Assembly (NCBI GenBank): GCA_002315385.1 | Contig: DCHZ01000040.1 | Span: 6,470-70,469 of the forward strand | Length of the DNA: 64,000 nt | Reading direction: 5' to 3' | DNA from: Firmicutes bacterium UBA1739 | Lineage (GTDB): Bacteria; Bacillota; Clostridia; Peptostreptococcales; Anaerovoracaceae | In this document: one piece after another, positions 26,475 through 34,658 of the stretch | Layout: each line of letters opens with the position of its first letter | Numbering within the stretch: position 1 is the stretch's first letter | Notes under the pieces: model-generated | Database searches by the model: none | Seen by the model: the letters and a program-made list of their open reading frames with translations, nothing else | What the model was told of the DNA's origin: nothing | Made by a program: the position numbers and the translations under genes

Positions 26475-27083
26475 TCACCTTCCCTGTAAGATATTCACAT
26501 CACTTTGAAAAAACTGCTCCAGAAAAATTCTGTCAAATTTCAGATTTCCGTCCTCGGTAACGAAATCCATACCTGTAAGCAGCATTGTTTTTACCGGATT
26601 TTTCTCTTTTACACCGGTATAGTAATTACACAGTGCAATTACACTGGTTTTTCCATTCTCATCCCCTCCTTCAAACATTTTTTCCACCTCAACAGAAACA
26701 GTAATTCCGTCACTTACATATGCTTTTTCTTCATCGTTTTCCCAGATGTACCTGTATTTCTTTAATGCATATTCGGTCATTATCCTGCGGCATTTTTCCA
26801 TCTTCTGTGCCGGATTACTGTCATCATCCGCATACATCAGTTCGATTGTTTCTTCTGCAAGCTCCATAGCCTCTTCCTTTACGGACTTCTCATTACTATC
26901 TGTTCCTCCTTCTTCTTTGCCGGTAATACTTAATTCATTCATTATTTTTTTATTCTCAGCCTCTTCATAAGAAAGCTGATTTCCAAGTTCCATGTTTTCT
27001 CTGATAAGAATTACGGTCGTAATCATAAATATGACCGCAGCCGTAAGAACTACAAGCACTGCTTTGTTTTCTGTTTTTTTCAC
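26475..27083 (-). CDS. VirB8/TcpC-like conjugation protein (202 residues)
   Basis: An N-terminal membrane helix (AVLVVLTAAVIFMITTVIL) is followed by a helix and an NTF2-like alpha/beta domain (KMEKCRRIMTEYALKKYRY, VSDGITVSVEVEKMF, SVIALCNYYTGV). That is the design of VirB8, TcpC and TraM-type T4SS scaffold proteins in Gram-positive elements. Translation starts with GTG at 27083. It lies 58 bases after the peptidoglycan hydrolase gene. The family call is structural inference, not a clear sequence hit. Confidence 0.55.
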   Translation of the reverse strand: MKKTENKAVLVVLTAAVIFMITTVILIRENMELGNQLSYEEAENKKIMNELSITGKEEGGTDSNEKSVKEEAMELAEETIELMYADDDSNPAQKMEKCRRIMTEYALKKYRYIWENDEEKAYVSDGITVSVEVEKMFEGGDENGKTSVIALCNYYTGVKEKNPVKTMLLTGMDFVTEDGNLKFDRIFLEQFFQSDVNILQGR

Positions 27084-27141
27084 TGCTTTTCACCTGCCGC
27101 AATATCCGGATTAATACATACTCCGGCTTGCATTATTTCTG

Positions 27142-28725
27142 TCAGTAACTTATATATTTTCCGGGATCCACAGGAGTACCGTTAACCCTGATTTCAAAAT
27201 GAAGATGATTTCCCGTTGAATTTCCGGTTGAACCAACCTTTGCGATAATACTCCCCTGTGACACCACATCTCCGGTGCCGGCAAGAAGCTCCGAACAATG
27301 TGCATACATTGTCTGTACGCCCGAGCCATGATCGATTTTTATTAAATAACCGTAGCCTGAAGAATATCCGGCAAAAACCACAGTTCCGGATCTGGCGGCA
27401 AATATCGGAGTACCCTTATCAGCCGCAATGTCTATTCCTGTATGCTGCCTGTACTCACCGCTTATCGGATGGATTCTGTATCCGAATTCCGAACTTATTC
27501 TTGTAACATTTACTTTTGCGACAGGTCTGATTATATCTCCGTAATCATCCGGCAGGGCTGCTCCCGCAATATCTCCGTTACCGCCATAATAACGGCTGAA
27601 AGCATAATCCACGTAAAGCATTACCTTTTCCGCATATTTTTCATCATACATTTTCCCCACGGCTTTCCTGTTCAGACCTTTTGATATTATGTACTGATAT
27701 GCGTCATTAATGTTATACTCATGACCTTCACTTATATATTCGTTACCGAAATGATATCCCTGTATTACCCGTTTAAGTTCATTTTTTTCTTTTTCACTCA
27801 GATTAAGACCCGTGTCACACACTGCTCCGGAAGCGGTTCCCGAAAAATCTCCGCCTCCGCCTTCCCTGTAATATCCCATTACTTTTACCACATAATTCCG
27901 GGTTTCGGTAAAAGGCGGTATCCCGTTGTATTTATCGACATTTCCCGAACCCGCATTATATGCGGCCAGTGCAAGCTCCCAGTTTTCATATTTCAGATAC
28001 AGCTGCGAAAGATATTTTGTTCCTCCCAGTATATTCTGATATGCGTCATATGCATCCGATACACCCAGCGATTTTGCAGTCGCAGGCATCAGCTGCATAA
28101 GCCCTGTCGCCCCGGAAGAAGAAACCGCATCGGGATTCCCTCCTGATTCCTGACGAATAACTGCTCTTATCATTGCTTCAGGCACTCCATACATTGATGA
28201 TGCTTTTCTGATATATGCCGAATACCTGTCTTCACCCGACTCACCTGTTTCGTAGAAAACCACTGATTCCGCATTTTCATAGATTGTTCTGAATTCAAAT
28301 GAATACGGCGAAATAGTAATACCGGCTTCGTCAAGCATGTCTATAAACCTGTCCACACCTCTGTTTATGGACTGACCCGCAGTATATATATTCGCCGCGG
28401 GAGTATACCTCTGCATTCCGCACACATCTGTTCCGAGACCTGAGCTTTCTGTCTGAATTATTCCGAGAATCACTTCCGTATACTGTCTGTAGAAATCGTT
28501 GTCCGGATCTTCATCTTCGGTGTTTTCATGTGCAATCAGTTCCTCTCTGACAACTGCTCTGTACTGCTCAACATAATCGGCAAACTTACTGTTTTTAATG
28601 CTGAGTCCTTCATAAACCGTGCTCATCGCTTCAGTTACGGCAAATATCACTCCGGCTGCCAGTGTTCCCAGCAAAAAAACATTTACTACAATAATGATGA
28701 TGAGTATTTTCTTTTTTCCCTGCAT
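27142..28725 (-). CDS. Lysozyme-like / SLT / M23 peptidoglycan hydrolase of the T4SS
   Basis: VirB1-type enzyme that opens the wall for the channel. After an N-terminal anchor helix (ILIIIIVVNVFLLGTLAAGVIFA) come three modules: a bacteriophage-lysozyme-like stretch (ILGIIQTESSGLGTDVCGMQ, about 86-140); a lytic transglycosylase domain with catalytic Glu193 in IRQESGGNPDA and GLMQLMPATAK; and a C-terminal M23 metallopeptidase (HTGIDIAADKGTPIFAARSG and NHLHFEI). Start 28725 sits one base after the VirB4 stop, so it is translationally coupled. Two glycan-cutting folds plus a peptide-cutting one in 527 residues is richer than the usual two-domain Tn916 Orf14 type. Confidence 0.85.
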   Translation of the reverse strand: MQGKKKILIIIIVVNVFLLGTLAAGVIFAVTEAMSTVYEGLSIKNSKFADYVEQYRAVVREELIAHENTEDEDPDNDFYRQYTEVILGIIQTESSGLGTDVCGMQRYTPAANIYTAGQSINRGVDRFIDMLDEAGITISPYSFEFRTIYENAESVVFYETGESGEDRYSAYIRKASSMYGVPEAMIRAVIRQESGGNPDAVSSSGATGLMQLMPATAKSLGVSDAYDAYQNILGGTKYLSQLYLKYENWELALAAYNAGSGNVDKYNGIPPFTETRNYVVKVMGYYREGGGGDFSGTASGAVCDTGLNLSEKEKNELKRVIQGYHFGNEYISEGHEYNINDAYQYIISKGLNRKAVGKMYDEKYAEKVMLYVDYAFSRYYGGNGDIAGAALPDDYGDIIRPVAKVNVTRISSEFGYRIHPISGEYRQHTGIDIAADKGTPIFAARSGTVVFAGYSSGYGYLIKIDHGSGVQTMYAHCSELLAGTGDVVSQGSIIAKVGSTGNSTGNHLHFEIRVNGTPVDPGKYISY

Positions 28726-28726
28726 A

Positions 28727-30631
28727 TCACGCACCACCGGTGAACAGAGAATCCTCTTCTTCGGATATCATTATCCTGAATTCCACATTTTTATCCCCGG
28801 CAATGGAAAGTATGGTTTCTCCTTTTGACAGTCTGGGAATTCTTTCATATTCCGACTCAGTCAGCTGATCTTTAAAAACAGTCTCCAGCTTGTCAAGGCA
28901 GTTTGAATCCTGATTCATCAGAAATTTATACGTTGAAAGCTCGAACAGCGTTGTTATAGACTGTACCCCTTCAGCGCTGGCATTGTCAGGCACAAAATCT
29001 CTGATGCTCTGGGATGCCAGAAGAATTCCGCCGAAATACTTTCTCGCCTCTCTTTCATATACAGTCAGCTGCTCTATTCCCGCAGTCTTACTGGCACTGA
29101 TTACTCTGTGAGATTCGTCCAGTATGATCAGAAATCTTCTGATATCTTCCCACTCAATTCTTTTTTCGTCATACAGTTTTTTCATCGGCTGCCCTGAGGT
29201 TACAAGGTTATCCCAGCATAAAAAAAGCGCATTGAAAATCTGCGCATCCGATATTTCAGGCTTATTGCCTAAAAGATTCTTAATATCAAAGCTGACAATC
29301 TGCTCTTTCTGAAGATTGTCTATTGATGTATGTCCGTCAAAAATATTTCCGTAATTTGAAACAATATTCCTTATTACCAGCTCAATCTTTTCGATTCTGA
29401 GTATTTTCTCACGTGAAGACTCCGGAATGTCCTCCGCAGATTCCATTTCTATTCTTCTGGCTTCAACGAATTCCAGAAAATCGGAAAATGTAGGGTACAT
29501 TTTTGCCGGAAGCTCTGTCAGTCTTACTTCCGAAGCATTGCCTCCCGCTATCATTCCCCTGCTGATATATAACTCTCTCAGAAGCTCTTCAAATGTAATG
29601 ATAGTATATTTATCGCATTCCGGATTCAGATATCTGAATATTGTGGTCACTTTCGACAGGTGTCTGTTATAGCTGACATTTTCGTTTTCATCGGTCTTCA
29701 TTATTTCCAGGGCATTCAGATTTCCTCCGCTTCCGTCAAGAGGTACAATTTTGCCACCCAGATATCTGATAAGAGATGCAAATTCTCCGGTCGGATCGAA
29801 TACTCTGATGTAATCTCCGCGAATTGCTCTGTCACGGATTATTTTTTTCAGAAGTGTTGATTTTCCCGAACCCATTTTGCCTACTACGAGAGAGTTGTAG
29901 CTCATTCTTATATTGTCTCTGTGAAACAAATCGAATATCACACTCCCGCCTCCCATAAACGTTGTTTCTCCGTAAAAGCTCCCGTTTTCATCATTCAGAT
30001 TTGTAAAATGAAACGGATTTCCAATAGACAGTGTTCCCGAAAGCAGGGGCTGTCCTTCCCGTTTATACAGACTCTGCTGCTGCCTGATGTATGGACGCAG
30101 CATATTCTGCCAGTCGTTTTTTCCTTCATTCAGACAAATGGCTGCTCTGTATCCGTTGGCTTCAAGGTAGTTAATTACTTCTTTTACCTGAGCATCCGTT
30201 TCCGGAAGAGTCCTTCCCGGAATATACACTCTGCAGGCCACAAGTTTTACTATTTCATTCATACCGCTGATTTCTTCATACATTGCAGTAAGTTCTTTTA
30301 TCTGATGTCTGGCGTCGATAATATCCGCACCGTCTTTCCCGGTATTCAGACGGCTTTCCTGTTCCCGCAGTGATTTATTGATATTTCTTCTTGCCTCATC
30401 TGTGTTTTCGGTGGAAATATCAAGAATTACGACAGAATTGTTTATGTTCATAATTGTCGAAAGCCAGTGGCTTCCCACATGTTTTCTGTATTTCCAGATG
30501 TAGATGCAGGCTTCGTATCCGTCTCCGGTTTTAATGAATCTTTCATCCCTGAATGATATCCCGCCCTGTGGCTGAATACGCGAAATGAATTCAGGATTTA
30601 CTTCCTGTTTGTTCTCTTCTTTTTTTCTCAT
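28727..30631 (-). CDS. virB4: VirB4-family conjugation ATPase
   Basis: The motor ATPase of the type IV secretion channel. The 634-residue protein has a VirB4 N-terminal domain (about 40-190), Walker A GKMGSGKST (about 251-259), VRVFDPTGEF shortly after, and a Walker B region FLIILDESHRVI near 500 with the GGILLASQSI motif beyond. I choose the second of two adjacent ATGs (30631), which has GGGGAGG five bases upstream; the frame can be extended to 30697 but without a ribosome site. A terminator separates it from the VirB4-N-like gene upstream. It precedes the hydrolase gene. Confidence 0.9.
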   Translation of the reverse strand: MRKKEENKQEVNPEFISRIQPQGGISFRDERFIKTGDGYEACIYIWKYRKHVGSHWLSTIMNINNSVVILDISTENTDEARRNINKSLREQESRLNTGKDGADIIDARHQIKELTAMYEEISGMNEIVKLVACRVYIPGRTLPETDAQVKEVINYLEANGYRAAICLNEGKNDWQNMLRPYIRQQQSLYKREGQPLLSGTLSIGNPFHFTNLNDENGSFYGETTFMGGGSVIFDLFHRDNIRMSYNSLVVGKMGSGKSTLLKKIIRDRAIRGDYIRVFDPTGEFASLIRYLGGKIVPLDGSGGNLNALEIMKTDENENVSYNRHLSKVTTIFRYLNPECDKYTIITFEELLRELYISRGMIAGGNASEVRLTELPAKMYPTFSDFLEFVEARRIEMESAEDIPESSREKILRIEKIELVIRNIVSNYGNIFDGHTSIDNLQKEQIVSFDIKNLLGNKPEISDAQIFNALFLCWDNLVTSGQPMKKLYDEKRIEWEDIRRFLIILDESHRVISASKTAGIEQLTVYEREARKYFGGILLASQSIRDFVPDNASAEGVQSITTLFELSTYKFLMNQDSNCLDKLETVFKDQLTESEYERIPRLSKGETILSIAGDKNVEFRIMISEEEDSLFTGGA

Positions 30632-30707
30632 CATCGCCTCCCCGAGAATTCCGACAGAATATGTGCCAATAAAAAAGCCGCTTTTCCAATGCCGCACTTT
30701 TAGGTAT

Positions 30708-30748
30708 TAAAAAGGTCGGGGTTGTCTGAACTCCCGACCTTTACATCA
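30708..30748 (-). terminator. Rho-independent terminator upstream of virB4
   Basis: On the minus strand AAAGGTCGGG, a 12-base loop and CCCGACCTTT form a perfect ten-base stem followed by TTTTT. It ends the transcript of the 204-residue gene and implies that virB4 has its own promoter or relies on read-through. Confidence 0.8.
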
Positions 30749-30766
30749 AATAACTGATTACTGCCG

Positions 30767-31381
30767 TCATACATAACCTATCATTGCACTCTTGTTGTTC
30801 ATTTTGAATAGAATAGCTTCCTTTTTATCCATACTCATTTTTCTGATTAACGGTACTGTTCCTCTTGATAATGCTCTCATAATCGTATTGTAATTGTCAT
30901 TATACTGATCCATATTCTCTGCGAAAAAAATCAGATAGTATTCCCTGTCTGTTCTGTACTTTGTAATCCGCTCAAGCTCTGCCAGTTTTTCCTTAAGCTG
31001 AATCAGAAAAACCTCATTTCTGCAGGATTCAATTTTATTTTTGTAGTACTCCTGCTGACGGCTTGTATCGGTAGGGAAATTAAGACTTACGATTTTCATG
31101 TCAAAAGTTGCCGTTTTATATAACTTTTCAAAACAGGCTTCATCGAAGCTGATGGTGTCTTTGGATGCACTCATCAGGTCTTTGCAGATAATCTGAAGAA
31201 TGTCCATATATTTTCCATCATCAGTAATAAAAACTTCCATATCATAATCCACAGGATTTATTATCCGGGAAACATATGATATTGGGTGTGCTGATTTTTC
31301 AGCAGATTCTGTACTGTTTCTTTTCAGAATCTTTCGGGCAAATTCTTTTATCTTATCTCTGATACTCATCTCAGATTGCAT
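30767..31381 (-). CDS. VirB4 N-terminal-domain-like conjugation protein (204 residues)
   Basis: No P-loop. The sequence (MEVFITDDGKYMDILQIIC, REYYLIFFAENMDQYNDNY, RALSRGTVPLIRKMSMDKKE) resembles the N-terminal domain found in VirB4/TraC proteins, including the hydrophobic strand that follows the RTDREY segment. It is placed between a TcpE-like gene and virB4, exactly where a free-standing partner of the ATPase occurs in several Gram-positive systems. Starts at 31381 or, equally plausible, 31369. It overlaps the TcpE-like stop by 11 bases if the first ATG is used. Confidence 0.5.
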   Translation of the reverse strand: MQSEMSIRDKIKEFARKILKRNSTESAEKSAHPISYVSRIINPVDYDMEVFITDDGKYMDILQIICKDLMSASKDTISFDEACFEKLYKTATFDMKIVSLNFPTDTSRQQEYYKNKIESCRNEVFLIQLKEKLAELERITKYRTDREYYLIFFAENMDQYNDNYNTIMRALSRGTVPLIRKMSMDKKEAILFKMNNKSAMIGYV

Positions 31382-31646
31382 GATACACCGTCCTGTCCCT
31401 GAAAAGCTTGTAGAAAATGCTTTGAAATATTCTTTTCTGAGGATTGAAGGAAGATGCTCTCGTTAATATCAGAGCTGCAAGAATATTATATATGTTGTAA
31501 AAAAGTTTCACCGCGTCATGAACGCAGCTTCCTGCCACTGACATTGCACAGAAGAATATAAGAATGAATACCAAATCATACAGGTAAAAATGTTTTGCTA
31601 CCTTTACCGGTGATTTCAGTTCCTGGGGAACAATATACACACTCAT
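31371..31646 (-). CDS. TcpE-like conjugation membrane protein (91 residues)
   Basis: Short protein with two membrane helices (YLYDLVFILIFFCAMSVAGS and VKLFYNIYNILAALILT) and a C-terminal basic tail that includes FNPQKRIFQSIFYKLFRD. This is the TcpE/PrgI-type layout of small inner-membrane T4SS parts. The start is good (AGAGGCAGTAAAA). Its ATG overlaps the stop of the VirB6-like gene (ATGA), showing tight coupling. Confidence 0.65.
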   Translation of the reverse strand: MSVYIVPQELKSPVKVAKHFYLYDLVFILIFFCAMSVAGSCVHDAVKLFYNIYNILAALILTRASSFNPQKRIFQSIFYKLFRDRTVYHAI

Positions 31647-34600
31647 TTTTTACTGCCTCTCTTTTTTCCGTAATTCTTTTCAGACTCTTTTATGTCAGAC
31701 TTCATTTTGTGGGAATTCATCCCGGAATTAATTCTTTCATGCATTTCCTCTCCCTTTCTTTTTCCTCTTTCATAGTTTCTGATAAGCTGACTGTTTTCCG
31801 ACTTAGCTTTTATTTCTTTTTTTGCGGAATTGTACAGCGAATCGTAGATTGTATGCGTTCTTCTGCCGGAAGACAAGCCCTCCCGGGTTTCATCTTTTCT
31901 CAGACTATCATTCCCGGAAACAGCTTTTTCGTAATGTAACGCAGTATCTTTTTCTTCATCAAATCTCATCCCCTTGTTGTTTTTTACATTCATTTCACTG
32001 AGCTTATTGCTGCCATCAATGCCCTCACTGCGGTGCTCATACACAGGTGCTGAATTCAGTCCTTCCTTTTCATGGTTAATTCCGAAACCGGAAGTTATTT
32101 TTCCATTTACCGCATCGGAATCAAATCCTCCTTTCGAATTTCTCATGTCTGAAACATGTTTTGCCAGTTCGGGTTTTTTCTCAATTACGGATGCAGATTT
32201 TTCTCCGGGTACTCCTATGCTGCCACTTTCCATCTGATAACCTTCCGCTTTCGCCGGATTCCCTTCTTTTACCGGTATTCCGGTTTTCACGCCGGCCGGT
32301 GTTTCTGACTCTATGCCTTGTGAAATTCTTCCACTTTCCGCATTAACAGATTCCCCGAGAGGAATTCTCCCACTGTTTTCCGGCACTGCCCCGACTTTGG
32401 AAATACCATTCATTACATTTGAACCGGTATCCTCTTCAGACAAATTCTCCTGTTCATTTGAACTGTTCTTTCCTTCAATAATACTTTCAGGCAGATTTTC
32501 AGACATCTCTATGCTGCCATTCAAATTGTTTTCTGAAGTTTCATCTTTCATGCCGTCAGAATCAGTAACCGTACTTCTTTCATCATTATTCCCTGCATCT
32601 TCAATAATGCCGTTACTCTCATATGCGCCGGCACTTTCATCATATCCGGTTGCACCTATTTCTCCCGCCTGAATCACTGAGATACCTTCTTCAGACTTTT
32701 CGTTTCCTGTCAGGCAGTCCCGGCTTTCCTGCGCCTCGGTTTCAGCCTTATCACTTTCTTCTTTCTTCGTCATCGAATCATTATTCCATGCATCTTCAAC
32801 AATTCCGTTACTCTCAGATGCACCGGCACTTTCATCATATCCGGTTGCACCTATTTCTCCCGCCGAAGTCGCTGAGATACCTTCTTCAGACTTTTCGTTT
32901 CCTGTCAGGCTGTCCCGGCTTTCCTTCGCCTCGGTTTCAGCATTATCACTTTCTTCTTTCTTCGTCATTAAATCCGTTTTTGCAGCGCTACCGGTAATTC
33001 CTGTAGGCTGGGCGTTTATACTTCTTCTGAGGAAATCATCTTCTCCCGAGTCGGTACTGTTAAGCCCGTTATTAATCGATATTCCCGGCATTATTATGCT
33101 GTTCCCATTTTCATGACTGTTTTCCCGATTTTTTTCATTCGCCTTTTCCTTATCCCCTGATATCCCGTTTGAATCATTTTTATCTCTGTTATCCTTCAGA
33201 TTGTTTTCCGCATTCGTATTGCTGAATCCGGTTCTGTCCTCGCCGCCCTCATTTTTCTTCCGCTTTTCTTCGGAATCATTCATCCTTCCCCCGCGCATTC
33301 CGTCTTCATTTCTGCCATCAGAACTCTTTCCTTCGGAATCCGGTTTACCGTCAATTCCAACTGCAAACCCCGCCGCACCGGCCGCCGCATTTGCCGCCTT
33401 TTCTCCGGCCTTCTTTACACCTCCGAACAGACCGCCCAGTTCTCTTTTTCTGTTGCCATCCTTATCATATCGAGTGTTTTTACCGGGATCTCCAATCGCC
33501 GTATTTCTCACAGCCTTTCCTGCTCCGATCGCACTTCTTCCCAGTGCAATGCCTCCGATCAGTGTATGATATCCTGATTTTATTCCGGCATCGACACCGA
33601 AAATTCTTTCTATTACATTCGGTCCGTCTATTACAACTACTGCCGCCGCTGCCATACAGATAATATACGTAATTGTTCCGATCTGTCCGTCAGTTTTTAA
33701 CCTGTTAAAGTACGTCTCGGCAATAAAGTAAAATTTCAGTATTACCGTTGTCAGAAACACTACCGTAAACAGAGAAAGCATGGATTTAAGAGCTTCTTTT
33801 GTTCTCTGCCCTGTTGTCAGATCCGTCACTGCCAGCAGGCACGCAAGAAATTCATGTATTGTTATTTCAATTATTATTCTCGCAACCTTATAACATGAAA
33901 ATGCCAGAACCGCCGTCATGGTAATAAGCACAATAATAAGGCTCAGCCAGTCCACGTTAAATCTGTAGTAAAACTCCGGAAATAAATCAAGCCAGCCTCC
34001 GTAATCAATTTTTTCTATGCTTTTCTTTCCTGACGAATCCACCACAACTGCCGAACCGAAAACCTCAGGATTCTTAAGTGAAGCATCTTCAGGATCCATT
34101 TTTTCGGTTATCTTTATTGATGACAGAGAATCTGAAGAAAGATGATTTTTGCCCTGTCCGAAATCGAAACCATTCCTGTCCAGATACTTTAAATCCGTAA
34201 CTGAATTAATAATAATATCATCTGCGATTGCACCGGTCTGAGTATATGTACTTCTGACCGCATTGATCCCTCCAAGAGTCAGCTCACTCATCTGAGCAGC
34301 AAACACAGGCATGCAGGTTATTACTAACAGCATCACAAGAAAATTTCTCAGAATCGCAGACCTGTTATTTATCTTCCCCGTCATCAGAGAATATCCGAGA
34401 TAAACGATTCCAATACCGATAAGACACATAAATAACGGAAAAGCCATATCCATAAATCCGGTTACCTCTTCGGAAGTTGTCAGTCCGAATAATGTGTATA
34501 TTTCTGTGATAATACTGTCAAAGCCGTTAAGAATAATTCTCATTGCCTTTACAATAATCCATCCTATTGTTGAGAACGCATCCACTATCACAGATGACTG

Positions 34601-34654
34601 TGAAAAGACTTCACTGTGTTCCTCAAAAATACCAATCAGTTCATTTTCATTCAT
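31643..34654 (-). CDS. VirB6-like polytopic membrane protein with long disordered tail (1003 residues)
   Basis: Residues 1-380 have at least six membrane helices, including FPLFMCLIGIGIVYLGYSLM, NFLVMLLVITCMPVFAAQM, LIIVLITMTAVLAFSCYKV, MLSLFTVVFLTTVILKFYF and YIICMAAAAVVVIDGPNVI. The region HTLIGGIALGRSAIGAGKAVRNT leads to a 600-residue hydrophilic tail rich in Glu, Ser, Asn and Gly. It is comparable to the VirB6/TrbL-type channel proteins of Gram-positive elements. The tail contains an internal tandem duplication of 65 residues (DNA 32579-32968). Its stop lies 4 bases before the TcpE-like gene. Confidence 0.75.
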   Translation of the reverse strand: MNENELIGIFEEHSEVFSQSSVIVDAFSTIGWIIVKAMRIILNGFDSIITEIYTLFGLTTSEEVTGFMDMAFPLFMCLIGIGIVYLGYSLMTGKINNRSAILRNFLVMLLVITCMPVFAAQMSELTLGGINAVRSTYTQTGAIADDIIINSVTDLKYLDRNGFDFGQGKNHLSSDSLSSIKITEKMDPEDASLKNPEVFGSAVVVDSSGKKSIEKIDYGGWLDLFPEFYYRFNVDWLSLIIVLITMTAVLAFSCYKVARIIIEITIHEFLACLLAVTDLTTGQRTKEALKSMLSLFTVVFLTTVILKFYFIAETYFNRLKTDGQIGTITYIICMAAAAVVVIDGPNVIERIFGVDAGIKSGYHTLIGGIALGRSAIGAGKAVRNTAIGDPGKNTRYDKDGNRKRELGGLFGGVKKAGEKAANAAAGAAGFAVGIDGKPDSEGKSSDGRNEDGMRGGRMNDSEEKRKKNEGGEDRTGFSNTNAENNLKDNRDKNDSNGISGDKEKANEKNRENSHENGNSIIMPGISINNGLNSTDSGEDDFLRRSINAQPTGITGSAAKTDLMTKKEESDNAETEAKESRDSLTGNEKSEEGISATSAGEIGATGYDESAGASESNGIVEDAWNNDSMTKKEESDKAETEAQESRDCLTGNEKSEEGISVIQAGEIGATGYDESAGAYESNGIIEDAGNNDERSTVTDSDGMKDETSENNLNGSIEMSENLPESIIEGKNSSNEQENLSEEDTGSNVMNGISKVGAVPENSGRIPLGESVNAESGRISQGIESETPAGVKTGIPVKEGNPAKAEGYQMESGSIGVPGEKSASVIEKKPELAKHVSDMRNSKGGFDSDAVNGKITSGFGINHEKEGLNSAPVYEHRSEGIDGSNKLSEMNVKNNKGMRFDEEKDTALHYEKAVSGNDSLRKDETREGLSSGRRTHTIYDSLYNSAKKEIKAKSENSQLIRNYERGKRKGEEMHERINSGMNSHKMKSDIKESEKNYGKKRGSKK
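32579..32968 (-). repeat. 195-bp tandem duplication inside the VirB6-like gene
   Basis: Two consecutive 195-base units encode 65-residue copies that both begin MTKKEESD and share ESRD-LTGNEKSEEGIS and AGEIGATGYDESAGA. In-frame, copies about four-fifths identical. It lengthens the disordered tail without changing the membrane part. Confidence 0.85.
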
Positions 34655-34658
34655 GCTT

